This document shows positions 27,201-42,200 of a stretch of DNA of 64,000 nt, piece after piece. The first letter of the stretch is position 1; each line of letters starts with the position of its first letter. Under the pieces are notes generated by a model. The model ran no database searches and was not told the origin of the DNA. It saw only the letters and a list, made by a program, of their open reading frames with translations. A program made the translations under genes and the position numbers. The DNA comes from Chaetorhynchus papuensis (lineage: Eukaryota > Chordata > Aves > Passeriformes > Rhipiduridae): the NCBI GenBank assembly GCA_013396525.1, contig VWYX01000207.1, positions 134,564 to 198,563 on the forward strand. Direction: 5' to 3'.

Positions 27201-30200
27201 TACATAGTAAAGCTTAAAGGTATTAGGCTCCCCTTTATCAGGATTGCAGTAGTGCAGGCAAATCAATCTTCATTTTACTGGAGAGAGCAAGATTTAATGC
27301 ATTTTGTACCACCTCCCATCTTGAAGTCCAGCCTGAATTTTTTTTTCTGGCTTTACTGTTTTATTTTATCTTTGGTTCACAATTTACCTGACTTTCACCC
27401 TTTGAAAACAAGAGAAAGCCAAGCACAGAACAACAAACTGAATGGACTGGTGTAGCAAGCTGAGTTGATTTTTTCATGTTCTGAGAGAATTGTTCAATTT
27501 TGGAAGATGCTAATTACTGGCATGTTTAATGTAAATAAACCCAAGCTCTTTCCAGCCCTATGTCAATGCTGTAATCTAACTTCAGGAAGAGATGAGCAGG
27601 GCTTTACACTGAGTTCCAACGTGAGGAACACACTTCTAGACAATGCAGTAACCAGGAGGTCATTGCAGACTACTTTGTAATTCTGGTTACCTGACAAAAT
27701 AGCCAGTGTTCCCTGGTTTTCCCCCCTTAAAAATGTTTCACATGTAGAAAGGTCCTTTCAAAAAGTACCCTGGGGAATGACAGGTGGAAAGACACATTTT
27801 TCTGCTGCTGTTTCCAGCTCTGGGATTGTATGAGGGATTCCCTTTGGTAAAAGAAGAAACTTTCTGCAAACCAGCAGACAGCAGTATTCCATGTGAATAT
27901 TTTATTCAAATAATACCCTGCCCCACTTGTAAGGAGGGAGTAGGAAGATCCCACACTCTTAGCTACAGCTACCTACAGTGAAAGGCAAAATGAAAAGCTA
28001 CAACCTGGAGACCTGTGCCTTAAGGGGATCTGTGAATGGTAAATTTGTATTTTATTCTCCTGCCATTACTTAAAGGCAATAAGACAAGCCCATAGGAACT
28101 CTCTATTTATCATCATTGGTTTAAAATATTTCCTCTATTTACATCACTCCTGGAATTTTAACTGAGAGTCAGTAGTGGTTTTTCATATGCACTTCCAGAA
28201 TTTCCCAATGGGTTTCATCTTTTTAGAAGCAGAGAATTTGATCATTGAAGAGGCTGTTGCTTACACTGGCTACTTGTGGGAGTTCTTGCTTTTAAGGAAT
28301 TTTCACACATCAGTTGTATCAAGCTGCTTGCTTGTTTTGTGTGGCTCATTAAATAATTGTTTAAAGCACTTCAGGTGAACTCAGTTCTTACAAGTTTTCA
28401 TTAGACAAATCAAGATCCCTTTTTTCCTCTCCTTTTGTCTTTAAGAACCACAGAAATGCATAGTGCTCTTCTCTAATCTTTCCTTCTTACCCTTTTCATA
28501 AAAGTAATTAGGCTTTTTTCTATTTCTGGGCCAATGGCATTTTGATATTTTACAAGTCTAGTACTAAATAACCTTCTCAATTTAAGTCTAAATCTTTTAA
28601 CAGACAGTCTTTGTTTAATATCAGCACTGTTGGTTATTTTAATTCTGCTAATCTGTTTCCCTTCACATTATTTATTGAGTTCCTTATACTCAGATGCAGT
28701 AGGAAACCCCTCAAATTCAGTTTCTGTTTCCCAAGGCAGAATCCCAGAATCCAGGTTTGACCTGGAAGGAACCATCTCGTTCCACCCCCTGCCATGGGCA
28801 GGGACAACTTCACCTAGACCAGGTTGCTCAGGTCCCTGTCCAGCCTGGCCTTGAAGAATTCCAGGGATGGATATCATCTATGTTTACCTCCTGTGACAGG
28901 TTCACAACTTCTCTGATCATCCTTGCAGCCTTCTGTTGCTCTTCCATCTTGCCTCCATCTTCCTTAATGGTGGATGAGAAGAGCCATGCACAATATCCAG
29001 GCTAGGTCATTACAATACCCTTCACGTGGCATTGACATATCCCAATCCTGAAATCATTTCAGCTCATATTTTCTGTGGTATTAGTTTTGTTAAATGTGTG
29101 TCACTTCAGTAACTTCTTTATCCCCCTAGAAGTAACTGGTGTGCCCATCCTCTTAGCTGTAAAGAAGTTCTTAGATTGTTTTTGTTACAAGACACTTCCG
29201 TTCACAGCGTCCACATGTTCTACCAGATTCTGTCCTTCTTCTTGTGCCTCATGAGAGCTTTGTAGTGTTGCAACCAGCATGGCTGTCTGGAAACAGAATA
29301 CATTCAACTCTGAGATAGGAGTTTGTGTCTTACAGGGATATTTATACCCAGTACAGAACTAATTTCAGGAAAAACTAATTTCATAATTGCGAATTATATC
29401 CCTTTTCCTATTGTAGTTAGTTCCTTGAAGTATCTTTTACATGAATGAACAGGAAGAATTAAAATAGGAAAAATGCTTTATTTGCTTGCAAAATGCTAGG
29501 AAAAGCATTAGGCAAAAGTTTTAAATCACAGCCATCTCCTAAATCAAATGTGTAGCAAGGGTGATAATGAGTGTAAACACACTGAATAATAAAATGTAAT
29601 TTGGGTTCTGAGTTCTGGGGCTCTAATCCAAAGCTTGCTGATGTCTGTGGAAAGGCGTCCATTGATTTGAATTAGGCCTTGGCTTTTGTCCTGAATGAAC
29701 ACAATACCAGTGGAGCTATTCATGAAAGAAATGTTTGGAAATAAATCACAGGAGCTTGCTGTGTCAGAACCCAATTCACTTGCTAATTATAGCTGTCATG
29801 TTTTACAATGCTCATTGTGTCGATACTTTGTCATAGTCCCTCACATGAACTAACCAAATTCAGTCTTAAAAAAATAATTTGCTGCCGCTGCTGTAATTGG
29901 AAGGTTGTTTCTGGATCATTACTCTGATGTTTGAAACCTCCTTTAACTTCTAGATTAAACCTATTTATGCCAACTGTTTACACTTGTTTTAGGCCAATGT
30001 AGTCTTCTAGATTTACTCCATACAGTGTGATTTGTCCTTGCTCTGAACAGTACTGGTAAACTACTGATGACTGTACCATCTCCTCTCTTTGCTTTGTTTT
30101 GCTAAATAAGCCAAGCATTTTCATTTCTTATTTAGTAAGTTATTAATGCATAGAATTATGGAATGGTTAAAGATGGAAAAGACCTTTAGTAAGTAAGACC

Positions 30201-33200
30201 ATCAAATTCAACCATAAACCCAGCACTACTGTGTTGACCACTAATCCATGTCCCCAAGTGCCACATCCACCTGCCTTTTGAGCGCTTCCAGGGATGGTGA
30301 TTCTACCAATTCCCTGGGCAGCCTGTTCCAATGCCTGACAACCATTTCAGTGAAGAAATTGTTTGTAATGTCCATCCTAAACCTCCCGTGGCTCAGCTTG
30401 AGGCCATGTCCTCTTGTCCTGTCACTTGTTCCCGGGAGCAGAGCCCGACCCCCACCTGGCTGCCCCCTCCTGTCAGGGAGTTGTGCAGAGCCAGAAGGTC
30501 CCCCCTGAGCCTCCTTTTCTCCAGGCTGAGCCCCCCCAGCTCCCTCAGCTGCTCCTCACCAGACTTGTGCTCCAGACCCTTCACCATCTCTGTTGTCCTT
30601 CTCTGGACTCATTCCAGTACTTCCCTGGAACCTTTATCTGGATCTGTTCCCATTAATCTGCTTAGGATACAGGCAACAAACCCTGCATTTTTAATGAGGT
30701 GCAATAGTGCTCCATATAATGCTGTTAATACTCTCCTTGCTTTACTGGAAATGCTTTTCCAAATATGCCCAGCATCCTGTTTACCTCCCTATGGCTGCAT
30801 TTCACTGATCACTGTTACCATGTGACTTACAGGGCCTCAGTCCCAGGTGAGCTCCCATTTAGTGCTAGAAATAGTTTTTAGTCCAAGAGGGCATGGGTTT
30901 GCCCTTGTCCTCAGAGGCTTTTAGCTCCTGTCTGTCGCTCCAGCACTCATTTCTTCCTTGCACACGGTGTCTGTTTGTCCTCGGCATTGGCTGTATCCTA
31001 AATGATAACCATCAAGCTGGAGTAATCAGCAGCTTTAATTAGTATGGTCCTACTTTGTGCTAATTTCGTTAATTTAGAAAACAAACAAAACCAGAACTTT
31101 GGGAACTGCTAGAGGCACTGAGTGATGGGAGCTGACAGAAGGTGACAGGAAAGAACTGGGGAAAGGTGCCCAGTGCTGGGCAAAGCAATAACAAGATGAA
31201 GAGAGGGCATGGGGAGGGAGAAGTGAGAACTGGGTGAAATGAAGGCTGCTCACATTTTCCAGAACTTTAATTGGGCCTTATTGAGACATACTTGGGATGG
31301 ATGGAAACACTCCAAAATCCCAGAAATAAATGCGTAACTCATGACTTTCTACATTTTGACTTTTTAAGAATAGCAACACTGCTGCTTAACTTTGGATTTT
31401 TTTTTTTTCCACAAGTTTTCAAAGTGCTCTGAAAGTCCAAAGACTTACTTTCTAAAAGCATTTTAAAAGTACCGAATCCTAAAAGCACTTTAGAAGTCCT
31501 GAACTGAGAGGATTACGAGTCTTGAATAATTTATCCACAAAACTTGAAAGGGAAGGAATTTGCTTAGCTCTTTAAAATGTATATGATAAATTTTCTTATA
31601 GATTGGAATGACTCTGAAAGACTTTTATCCAGATAAGTGCATTCAGCAGATATTAGAAGTCACAGGCAATAGCAATTAAGGCATAAGGCATTTCCTGGGA
31701 ATTAATATCAAGCTGGGAGGAGTGGGGATGGCTTGAGATGCAGCTGAGGGCCATTAACTTCACTTGATGATTAATGACCTCTGCTGAGGTCATTATTATT
31801 ATCAGCTGAAAATGTAGAAAAATCCAGATGTATGAATCTTTTTAATGGGAGTTGCAGTTTTAGTCAGTGCAGTGGAAGTGTCCCCACTGTGGACAGACTG
31901 CCCTGTATTCATATCAAATAGAGGGTTTGATTTCCCTCTTCCCCATGGCATTTTCAGGAGCGTTAATCAAGGCTGGATCTCTAAAGCTGTGCCAGTATCA
32001 AATTGAAAAGCAAGCAGAATAAAGTCCATAGTGCTTTAAAGTTCTTAAAGTGTGGCAATGGCTTCCAGGACTTAATCAGCTTTTTTTACAATCCTCCATC
32101 TCTCCCTTTCAGTGCCTAAGGAGAATGAGTCTCAGTGTAATCCAGGAATGTGCCCAGCACATTCCTTGTGCTCACTGTTCTTGGACCCATGTTTGAAATC
32201 GTGTCCTCCCTAATTTTGTGTTATGTCCCTCACCAAGATCTGGGCTCTGGGTTGTGTTACAGAGAGGGCAGGCACACAGCCCTGACTCCTGCATCCCTAC
32301 AGGGAGCATCTCTTTATTAATAAATAGTCAGATGGAATAGATACTTCCCAGTGTCCAGATAAGTCCATGTGTGGTTCCTTCCACACTTGGTGAAACTTTT
32401 TTTTAAATATGATGAATGATTTCATTGCTGACTCATAGAGAAATTGAGAGCTACTACAGGGAAATGTTCATCTTGCTGCTAATTTTTACCTTATGAGACT
32501 AATATTATAATACCTTGATCATCTTTTATATATATATATATATATACACATATATATATATACACCTGGATATCTCTCACAGAAATATAGAATAGTTTAA
32601 GTTAAAGACCTTTAGGATTAACTGTTAACCCAGCACTGCCAGGTCCCCCACTAATATGTGTTTAAGTTTTTTTACTTCAAGATGTTTTTTAAAAATGTAC
32701 TGAAGAGGTCTGAAATAGGTGATAAAGATAACATGAAGACATAAGTTTTAATTAGTCACTTTATTTTTTATTTGGACTATGTTTCTGAATGCTGTGTGAG
32801 TCCTACTTTACACAGACACTGGGCCCCTGTCCCTTTCTCTCCCTTCCCCCAGCCCTTTTTCCCTGGTCATTGTGAAGGTTGTAGCATCAAAATTCCAGTC
32901 AGGACAGGACTGAAATGACTGCTGCTTTTGTCTGACCTTTAAACAAATGCCACTGGATGTAAGCTTCTGCTCAGGAAAATGAAATTTTTCAAAAATATAA
33001 GCAAAGCAGATAAAAAGCATAATTGAGGTATGAAATGTTGACATCGGACATTGGGTGGTAAGACTAGACCTGCTTGCACAAACCTATGCACTTCACACTG
33101 TTTTGGAGATTGCTGCATGCCTTTAGTCACCCTCTGCCAAACCACAGAGCTCTTGCCTCTTTTTCTTTCTTTTTTCATTCCTCCAAAGTATCTCCTGTGG

Positions 33201-36200
33201 TGAGAGGAAGAGGTGAGTGAGGTCAGGCAGAATGAAATGAAAATCATGAAAGCTTAATAGACCATAGGGAGGTTCCTTTGAAAGCGTGCCAGTGATGGAA
33301 TATCAGTTATGGGGAGGAAGACCACAGAGCTGGCAGTAAATGAAAGGAGATGGGGCACATGCGCCGTGGTGTGTCACAGCCCTGCCACGGAACTGGGCTG
33401 TTTCCCTGTTAACTCCTTAACAAATGTCTCACTCTGGCAGTAGTTACTCCCACGCTGCTGTTAGTGCTCCCTGATGCAGCTGCACTGCGCTTCAGGATGC
33501 ATTGTTCTTAGAAGTTCTGAATTCTTTGTTTTGCTTGTAAGCTCAAAGGATGAGAACTGAAGTATTGATGAGATTACATCAATTGCATTTTCTTTTTTAT
33601 CTTCTGTAGTCTCTACCACTTATCCACTCTTAAGGGAAAAGAAATTGTTTTCCTCGATGAGAAGGAAAGAAGTCGTATTTTAAAACATGTAAAAATGTGA
33701 GGACTTGCAGAGATAGCAAAGGAAACAGAATCCTGGAATGTTTTGAATTGGAAAGAACCTTAAAGATCATCTCATTCCAACTGCCCTCCATGGGCAGAGA
33801 CACCTTCCACTAGACCAGGTTGCTCAAAGCCCCATCCAACCTGGCCTTGAACACTTCCAGGGATGGGGCATCCACATCCGGTTATTGCCATTATTCATTA
33901 GGTTCTTGTAATTGTACAAACCCCTGACATAACAGCCCTCAGTGTATATGAAATGGTGTGGCAAATCATCTCACCCGTGTTCTTTTCAGAATAAAGCACT
34001 CCTAAAGGCAGGGGCTTTGGTCTGGCTGATTCTCCATGTTACAAAACTTCAAGTCTTGATTGCAGTAGTTAAAATGCTCAGATCTGATGTGTGACTCACT
34101 GGATGGCAATGAGTGAAATCTGAAATCTGAGTAAACATGAAGGCTGGACTAAATAATAACTGTCCTCTTTCAGCCTCAGCATTTTATGAACCTATGTTTG
34201 TGTGATTGAAAAGTCCTGTGCAAGTGTCAGAATCGATTTAAGGACTTTGGGTTTATTTGATGGTGTGGAACTAGTCCTCTTTAGGCTCACAGCTTGCAGA
34301 GAAATCACAGAATCTGAGCCTCCAAGGCTGCCAAGGTGCCTTGAATTTCTGTTCATCTCCAGATCCATGGATGTGGTAAACTTCAGACCTTTCTTTTGCA
34401 ATGTTAAAATATCCCTGGTTTTGTCATGAGCTTTTGAACATGTTTCTACAGCTAAACATTTTGAAGCCTGAAATTTGTCCTTGGGACAGATCACTGTTTT
34501 CAGTTATCCAATTTGTCTCCAGATGCTTCATGACTTCTCAAAGAATAAGTGTGTATCTTCTAAGTATTCAGATGACAAAACATCCAGAAAAACATACCAT
34601 GCAATACTAAATGACCCTGCAGTGCTGTTGTGGATGTAAGCTTTGGTTCCAGCCTCTGTCTGCTGACTCCATTGTAATTCAGCACAATGGCTGCTTCTGT
34701 GCAGATGAGCCCACAGTTGTCTGGTGTTTTCAGTCATGTGCCCTTTCAGCTTCATCTCATATGTCACTGTCATAGGTTTGCTCAACTTTTATGAGAAGTT
34801 CAATAGCTGCTGGGTTCTCAATTTGAAGACTTCTTCCCCTAAACCTTTTGCAGAGTTCAGCACTACCAGACCACTGCTTTCCTTAATTTCTTTTCACAGA
34901 GCCTTTATTTGTCTATGGACACCTGTCCCCAAAGGCCACAGGTTGAAACCTCCTGGTTAAACAGTTGTCAAGTTTCAGATTGTTCTTTGACACAGACTGA
35001 TGTGACAGAGCACGAAGTTAATCTTCAGCATTATTTCTTTTTCTTTTGCAGGAGAAATTTGAAGGTTTGTTCCGTGCCTATGATGACTGCGTGACATTCC
35101 AGCTGTTCAAAAGCTTCAGGCGTGTGCGGATAAATTTTAGCAGTCCCAAATCAGCTGCTCGTGCCAGAATAGAGCTGCATGAAACACAGTTCAGAGGGAA
35201 GAAGTTAAAGTTGTATTTTGCACAGGTAGTGAAATCTGGAATCTATTTCTGTGTTAGTGTGTAGCTTTTATAGAAATATTCTACAGTAACACTGCATAAA
35301 AGTAATAAAGGTTTCTCCCATGCCCAATCTCTCTGATGAAAGATTACTTAAACCTCCTTGTGTTGACTGAGCTGTTCCTGCCCTGAGGGTCTGCAGTAAA
35401 TTTAAAGGACCACTTAGGACTAAAGTTGCTCATTCAACACACAGAATTATGTATCTTAGAGGTGATTTACAACACTGGGTGTTGTCTGTGGGTAACTCTC
35501 TTAAATAACCATAAGAAAGTGCTAATGTAAAGAGCCCAAGCAAATAAAAAAGGTGGGGCTGGATTACTTATTTGGCTGCAACCCTGAGCCACAGTAAGGC
35601 TTCCTCCTGCCTTTTTGGCTTTTCCTTACTGAATACATGAATTACAAATACTGAATTCTCTAAAAGGAATTTATTGAGTCCAAGTCAAAGGAAGAAGGTA
35701 GGGGAAGAACAACACTCCCAGCCTGGGGCTGTAGGTGATTATATCCATCTATTGGAACTGTCAGGTGGGGCTTCAGTTCTCAGCCAAGGGAGAGAGAATG
35801 CAGATCTCCCACAGCCTGGGCCCCAGCCAGGATACAGAAAGTTGAGGGAGGTTGAGAACCCAACCACCACCTCTTCTGAATACATTTTAATAAATTGATG
35901 TGGTCACTGTGGCTTGTGAGATAGCCACTAGTATTTATGAACAATGTAGGTGTGCTTTGAGCTGCCAGATCAGCCCTTCAGAGGTCTGAGGGTAAGGGCT
36001 GGCTCACTTGAAGGTATCAAGCAAACCCAAGAGGCTGTTTAATTATGAGCCTCTTCATCCTGGTCAGAATAGGAGCTGTTAGGAGCCTAGGCAGCAGCAG
36101 AACCACAAGAGGATGGGAAACTACAGCTGTGAAAACAACAATATGCTTAACAAGTTAGATGAGCTCAGAGGATCTTTCAGTTGGATTTAGGTGTTGGGAA

Positions 36201-39200
36201 TGTCTCAATCCCATTTTCTATGCCTTAATCTCCTAAATCTGTCTCTGATTTTTTTTTTCTGAAAGGTTTCAAAACCTACAGTTAAGCAGATCTGAGAATG
36301 GTTTCATTCTAACTGCACAATCAAGAGGCTAATTGAAAATGTGGGAGAACAAGAAAAAGAAAAGCTGATTTCCTGCAGAACCATTCTGGTACCTGCACTA
36401 GGCTCTCCAGTACACGTAGTCAGTCTTACAAGAGCTTATTTTAGTCGTGTCCAGGGAATGAAGATGTGGAAGCAGCAGTGTCTGGAGCAGTGTCTGGCCT
36501 CAGCCAGACTGAATAACCACTTCCTACAGACCTACAAGTTCTGGGGAACATGGAGACCCAGACTGGCTCTGTGCAAACCCCATTCTGGTACAGGAGGGTG
36601 CCATCCCAGCACCCTGGCATGTTTGTTGTCATGGAAATAGAGTTTATTGCTTCTATGCTCCAGCTAGTTGTAACCTGGCTCAGATGATTGCAGTACAATT
36701 CATTTATGTCAAGGCTTCTTTAACATAGTAGAAAAGAGCAGGAATTAAAGTAGATCATTTAAGATGGAAATAAAATAAGGACACTTGGTTGCAAATGACT
36801 AAGGAACAACATGGATTCTTTTATCACTTCAGCTAAAGAAATGAAATCTGTAGAAACCTTTCTGAAGTTACTTAAAAGGCCTTGGTGCAGGAGTTACTTG
36901 TGTAACGTCACTTTTTATTTAGGCATTCAGACCAGATCACAACAGTACCTTTACAGCCTCAAAAATCTCTGAACTAACAGCTGTGGCTACCAAAGCTTTG
37001 CATTTCTCCTCAGAGAACGTACACAAAAGGCACATTCATTGTAGCTTTGCTGATGTAACAGCCCCACACTGTGCATGCATTTACTGCAGAGGCACCATCT
37101 GTAAGGCTGAGATGAAATTCATCTCCAGGCCGGCTGTGCTCAGACTGATGCTGAAACCCTGCCTGGGTGGCATTTGGGATAAGAAGGGTATGATTTGAGC
37201 AGTCATTCAATTTAGCCGTCCTGTGTGGATGAGAAGCTGGACTTGAGCTGGTAACGTGCACTGGCACCCCAGATTCCTGGGCTGCATCACCCACAGCGTG
37301 ACCAGCAGGTCAAGGGACATGACTCTGGTCTGGTGAGAGCCCACCTGGGGTCCTGTGTCCAGCACTGGGGTCCCCAACACAGGAAAGGCATGGACCTGTG
37401 AGAGTGAGGCCAGAGGAAGCCACAAAGATGCTCAGAGGGCTGGAGCCCCTCTGCTGTGGAGACAGGCTGAGAACTGGAGGTGTTCAGCCTGGAGAAGAGA
37501 AGGCTCTAGGGAAACCTCACTGTGGCTTTTCAGTACTTAAAGGGGGCTTACAAGAAAGATGGGAATGGATCTTTTAGCAGGGCCTGTTGCGATAGAACAA
37601 GGGGAAAATAGTTTTAAACTAAATTAAGGTCATTTTAGACTGGATGTAAGGAACAAATTTTTTACAGTAGGAGTGGCGAATCACTGGCACAGGTTTCCCA
37701 GAGAAATTGTGGATGTCCCATCCCTGGAAATTTTCAAGGCCAGGCTGGATGGGGCTCTGAGCATGGCAGGAGGGTTAGAGGAGATGACCTTTAAAGGTCC
37801 CTTCCAGCCCAAACCGTTGTCTGATTCTATCGTGTACTAAACAGTGTCTTTGTTATGATTTAAAGATTCAGACCTCTGAGACAGATGGAGACAAGCTTCA
37901 TTTGGCACCACCACAGCCTGCAAAACAGTTTCTCATCTCGCCTCCAGCCTCCCCACCTGTGGGGTGGCAACCAATAGATGATGCAACACCTGTCATCAAC
38001 TACGACCTCCTTTACGCAGTTTCTAAGCTTGGACCAGGTAAGCTTGTGGTCCTTGGGTGAAAACGTGTCAGGGAAAGCAGATGAGCAGTATCAGCCTAGA
38101 TAATAACTGTCGAGGGAGTTGGCATGGAGCTGGAAGCTGCATTGAGACTTGGATTTGAGTTGATGGATGTCACCTGATTCTTTCCTTCAGCATGAGTTTT
38201 GCCATGTGTAGGCACAGAATTGTATGTTATCTGGAGCTTGTGAGAGCTGATCAAAGCTTTGCTAACACCATTTATTGTGCTGGGGTTTCTGCCTGGATGA
38301 GACAGCTGATGGTTTAGGTGGGGACTGGACAAATGTTTGGCTGTGGATGTGAGGAGCTTTTGCTGTACACGACATCTGCTCAGCACTGCTTTCCAAGGTG
38401 CACATTTCTCAAAGGCACCTCCACTGGAGTGGAGAATCTCTCACATTGTTTGTTGAGAGAGAACTACTGTTCCCCAGTCCCAGTGGGATTGCTCTGTTAG
38501 GAATGCTCATTTCCTGCTGAAAACTACGTAGGAGGAATGGCATAAGTTGTAGCCTCCGTTAGCACAGGATAAATGTCAATGGGTAATGCATCCAGGCTTT
38601 CTTCTGTCTTCCCATCTTTGGCTAATGCCAGGAATTAAAGCTACCTGGGATTTTCAAGCAATGCTTTCCCTTGGAAAATGCTCATCTGATGAAACCAAAA
38701 CTTTACATAGGAGAGGGTTACTTTTGATTTAATTAAGTCATCTTTACAAATAGTTTTCTTTCAAAGCTGTTAAAGCATCCTGGTGTAGAACTTTGAAAAC
38801 GAGAAAGGTTCCAGTTTCAGGTCTAAGCAGTATCTAAGTAAGTTTGTATTTGTAAATACAAATTAATCTAATTTACATTCATAAGCCACGGGGAAAAATA
38901 GCCTATTAAATTATCTTCATTCTGAAATAAAACATTTCAGATCCAATCTAATTACAGTTGTGGGGTTGAGCTCATGAAAATTTAGCAGTTTATTTTTGAA
39001 ATTTTTGTGGCATGAAAGAATTGTTTTCTCCTCAGCTGTACTGGGGATGTTGCTTGCTCACTCTGGGAACAGCTACCAATTGCAGACATCTTATCATTGG
39101 GGCTTTTGTGTAACTGCACCAAAGTAACTCAGAGCTGGAGTGCGTGGAGTGCAGGAAGATGTTTCATGATTCACAAGGTTTGCAGGATTATCTCCTGTCT

Positions 39201-42200
39201 TTTTCACATAGGATCTCTAACAAGAGGAAAATACATATCCGGAGATTCCTATGGTTTATTTCCCTTCAGCAGGAAAGCCCATAGAAAAAGGCAGTCATGT
39301 GTAAGACTTCATACTATATTGCATATTATTATTTGCAGGAGTGATAGTTTGCTTCTAAACTGCTGAATAAAAGAAAAACAAGAACCTCCTTTTTTTTTTT
39401 TTTCTTTTTCCCTTTGATGCAGCAGTGTTATAAATGGAAACATGTAAACGAATTCCCAAGCTAGCTGGGTAATAAATCAATTCCTGTTCTGGAGCAGTGG
39501 AATGTGAAATATCACTCATTGTCCCACACTCTGGGACAGCTTTGCGTGAAGGTCAAATTCACCCGGATTTAAGGAGCCTGCAGGGAGCAGTATGAAAAGC
39601 CATTGTGTGCTCTCTTCTTTCTATTTTTAGCACTTGTTAGAGGGATCAATTTTAGTTAACTGCAGCGGCGGGTTTAAAATAGTGTTGCTGGTCTCAGTTG
39701 TGCATTTACTATGTTTAGAATTTCATTGAAAAACAAATCCCACTAACACTCATTTCTGCGTATTGCAGCAGTAAAGCACTGCTGGACATCAAACAGCATT
39801 GGTAGCCTCGGAGAAGTGAGGTTTTTTCATTCAAAAACACAATTTAAAAATGTAACTATGGCTTAGCTGTCGAAAAATACTGGGCACAGTTGTTTACAGA
39901 GCTGTGAATATTAGAAGCTGACTTCCATGTCTTTAACTTGCAAGGAATCTTTGCTGTATTAAATGCAGTGATTTGGTAAAATAAACATCTGAGGACTAGG
40001 AAAACTCATTAGAGCTTCTAAATAGTGAACAGTCTTGTTTGTCCTCAGACTGGGATCAGTTTTACTGTCCTACTTCAGTGGGAATGCAAGATGCACCACT
40101 TGGACACAGACCCATGCTCCTTTCCCATCCCCTGAATCCAGGTCATCTCCTGTCACAGTACAGTGCCATAATCATCATGGCCACAAAATTAGAGACCAAA
40201 ACTGTTCCTGGGGGCAAAGCATTGGGAGATTTGCTCCAGAGTATAAGGAATATGCTGGAAGTGAGTTAAAGGTTTGCTGTGTGCCATCAGTTTTGGGACA
40301 GGTGTTCTTGCTGCAGCAGTGACAGACTGGCATCTTGGAGATCTAATGGAACAGATTTCTTTCTGTGCTCAAAAGGAAGCTGGTTTTTGGCTCCTTCCCA
40401 TGAAATTGAGATCGGTGAGGGTGCATTTACTCCTTAGGGAAGATCGTGGCATATTTAATTAAGTTCCTGGATGATTGATGCATATTCTCACTTTCTGCAG
40501 ATGCAGAAATTAGGCTTTAAATGAGGCACGAACAGAGTGCTGTAGATCAGTCAGAGGCAGGAACCGTGACTGCCTGGTGCTGACCACCAGCCTACAATCT
40601 TTTCAAAATATTGCAAATAAAGGAGTGTAATTGCTAATCATTTTGATGGCAGACACTTCCACTGTCAAGAGAACTTCCAGTAGTTTGAAATGCTGATGAA
40701 GATGTGAAGACATCAGGGCCAAGACTAGAGAACAGATTGGTAGGTTGCAAGCATTCCTGTAGGAAAAAGTTATCTCCAGGTTAGGCCAGGTGAGGATACA
40801 ACCTGGACCTGACAGTCAAACAACCAACCAACCACCCCACCTTGCAAATATATTTTATATGAGAAACATTTGCAAGGTAGAGGAAGAGGGAGTCTCCAGG
40901 TCCAGGCTGTATCTACAGCAGAACTGCTCCTCTCAAAGGAAAGGCAGCCATTTATTAGTGCAGTGATTTACAAACCATCCTCTTGGTACTAGAATATGCC
41001 CTTTCTTTTCTGGAAGGCAGTCCTTCCCTCTCCGTATCCACTCTCCAACCTGTCCATACATTCCCTCCTTCCCCCACTGCCTCTTTCTTCACAACAGACC
41101 GCCCTGTACCCCCTCATTTCTAACTCTGCACTTCAGAATGCCTTTTCCCCAGGACCCCAGCTGCCACCCTGGCTTCCCCTTGCCAGCCTCAACCCCTGCT
41201 GCCCGCACTGTGGTTGCCCAGAGAAATCGCTTTTCTCCCATGGGTTTGATTCCCAGATCACAGCTGCACTGATGGGATCTGCACCCTACAGTAACACCCA
41301 GCACAGGTCAGGGTGCCAAGCACTTTATTTGCTCCGTGCATTCTCTGGTGCAGTTTTGCACTCTTGTCAATGGCCACTTGCCTCCACAGCTTCAGGCACT
41401 GTTGGAAAAGCAGTGCAGGGCACCATGTCCAGTAGCCCTTACAGACAAGTCTACACCAGTTGCACTCCTCTCCATGTTATGCAGTCCCATATCAGCATTC
41501 CAGCAGGCTCTGCACCTCAGGCTACTCTCCAGGTCTCGTACAATACATTTTTCACCTTATGAAAGCACCATTCTGAAGTGTCACACATGGTGGCTCTTGA
41601 GTCCACAGTGGTGGCTCTTGGGACACAGAGGAGACCTGGCAGCTGTCTGTGCCACTTGGCTGTTGGGTCTTGGTTTCATTTTTGTCTCTGAGCAATTCAG
41701 AAGTAGCTGTTCCTGCCGTGCCCTAGCTGGGCTTCTTGAGGAGGATGCACAGCACCTGCCCCTGCTCTGCCGTGGGTTTGGCTCACCCTTCCCTAGGGAA
41801 GGGGAGAACAGGTGAGAGCAGGGCCCTGCCCAGGAAATGCCACACACAGGGATTTCAAACAGTCTCACAAGGCAGATTTTCTGTGCCCATGTGTTTTCAA
41901 ACTCTTGTGTTTGTCATCACTGATTCAAAGGAAATCCCAAATATTTCACATGACTCCCAGGAAGGATTAAAAGGGGATGGAGGGGCAAACAAATGGTGAT
42001 ACATAAAACTTTTCATATGTGTCCTTCCTCTTCCTGCTGTTCTGTGGCTGCTTTTCCCTTCCCTCCTTTTACCAGGGGCAGGGTATAGGAGAGCTGCTGG
42101 ATGAAGAAAATTTTTCCTCTGGTTGGGAGAGGAGGATGCTGCTCCTGCAGTGTCAGTAATGGGATTCCAGGGAGCAGCTCCTCTGCTTTGCTATGGCAGA

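Larger units (their letters stand above)
9240..35051 (+). other. RCAN2: RCAN2 intron 1 (25.8 kb)
   Basis: The intron runs from the GTATGC donor to the TTGCAG acceptor. Apart from the repeats listed separately, I see no exon, RNA gene or intact mobile element. The part from 9240 to 19359 lacks recognisable CR1 copies except for the minisatellite region. From 19.4 to 33.9 kb there are nine CR1 fragments, seven of them antisense to the gene. 25.1-28.7 kb and 33.9-35.0 kb hold nothing I can name. Open frames in the intron have no family signature. Confidence 0.85.

Noticed and set aside
40996..41562. A 188-residue open frame in RCAN2 intron 3
   Set aside because: It is Pro/Leu/Ser-rich translation of pyrimidine-rich DNA with no domain, no plausible splice context and overlapping open frames in other phases.
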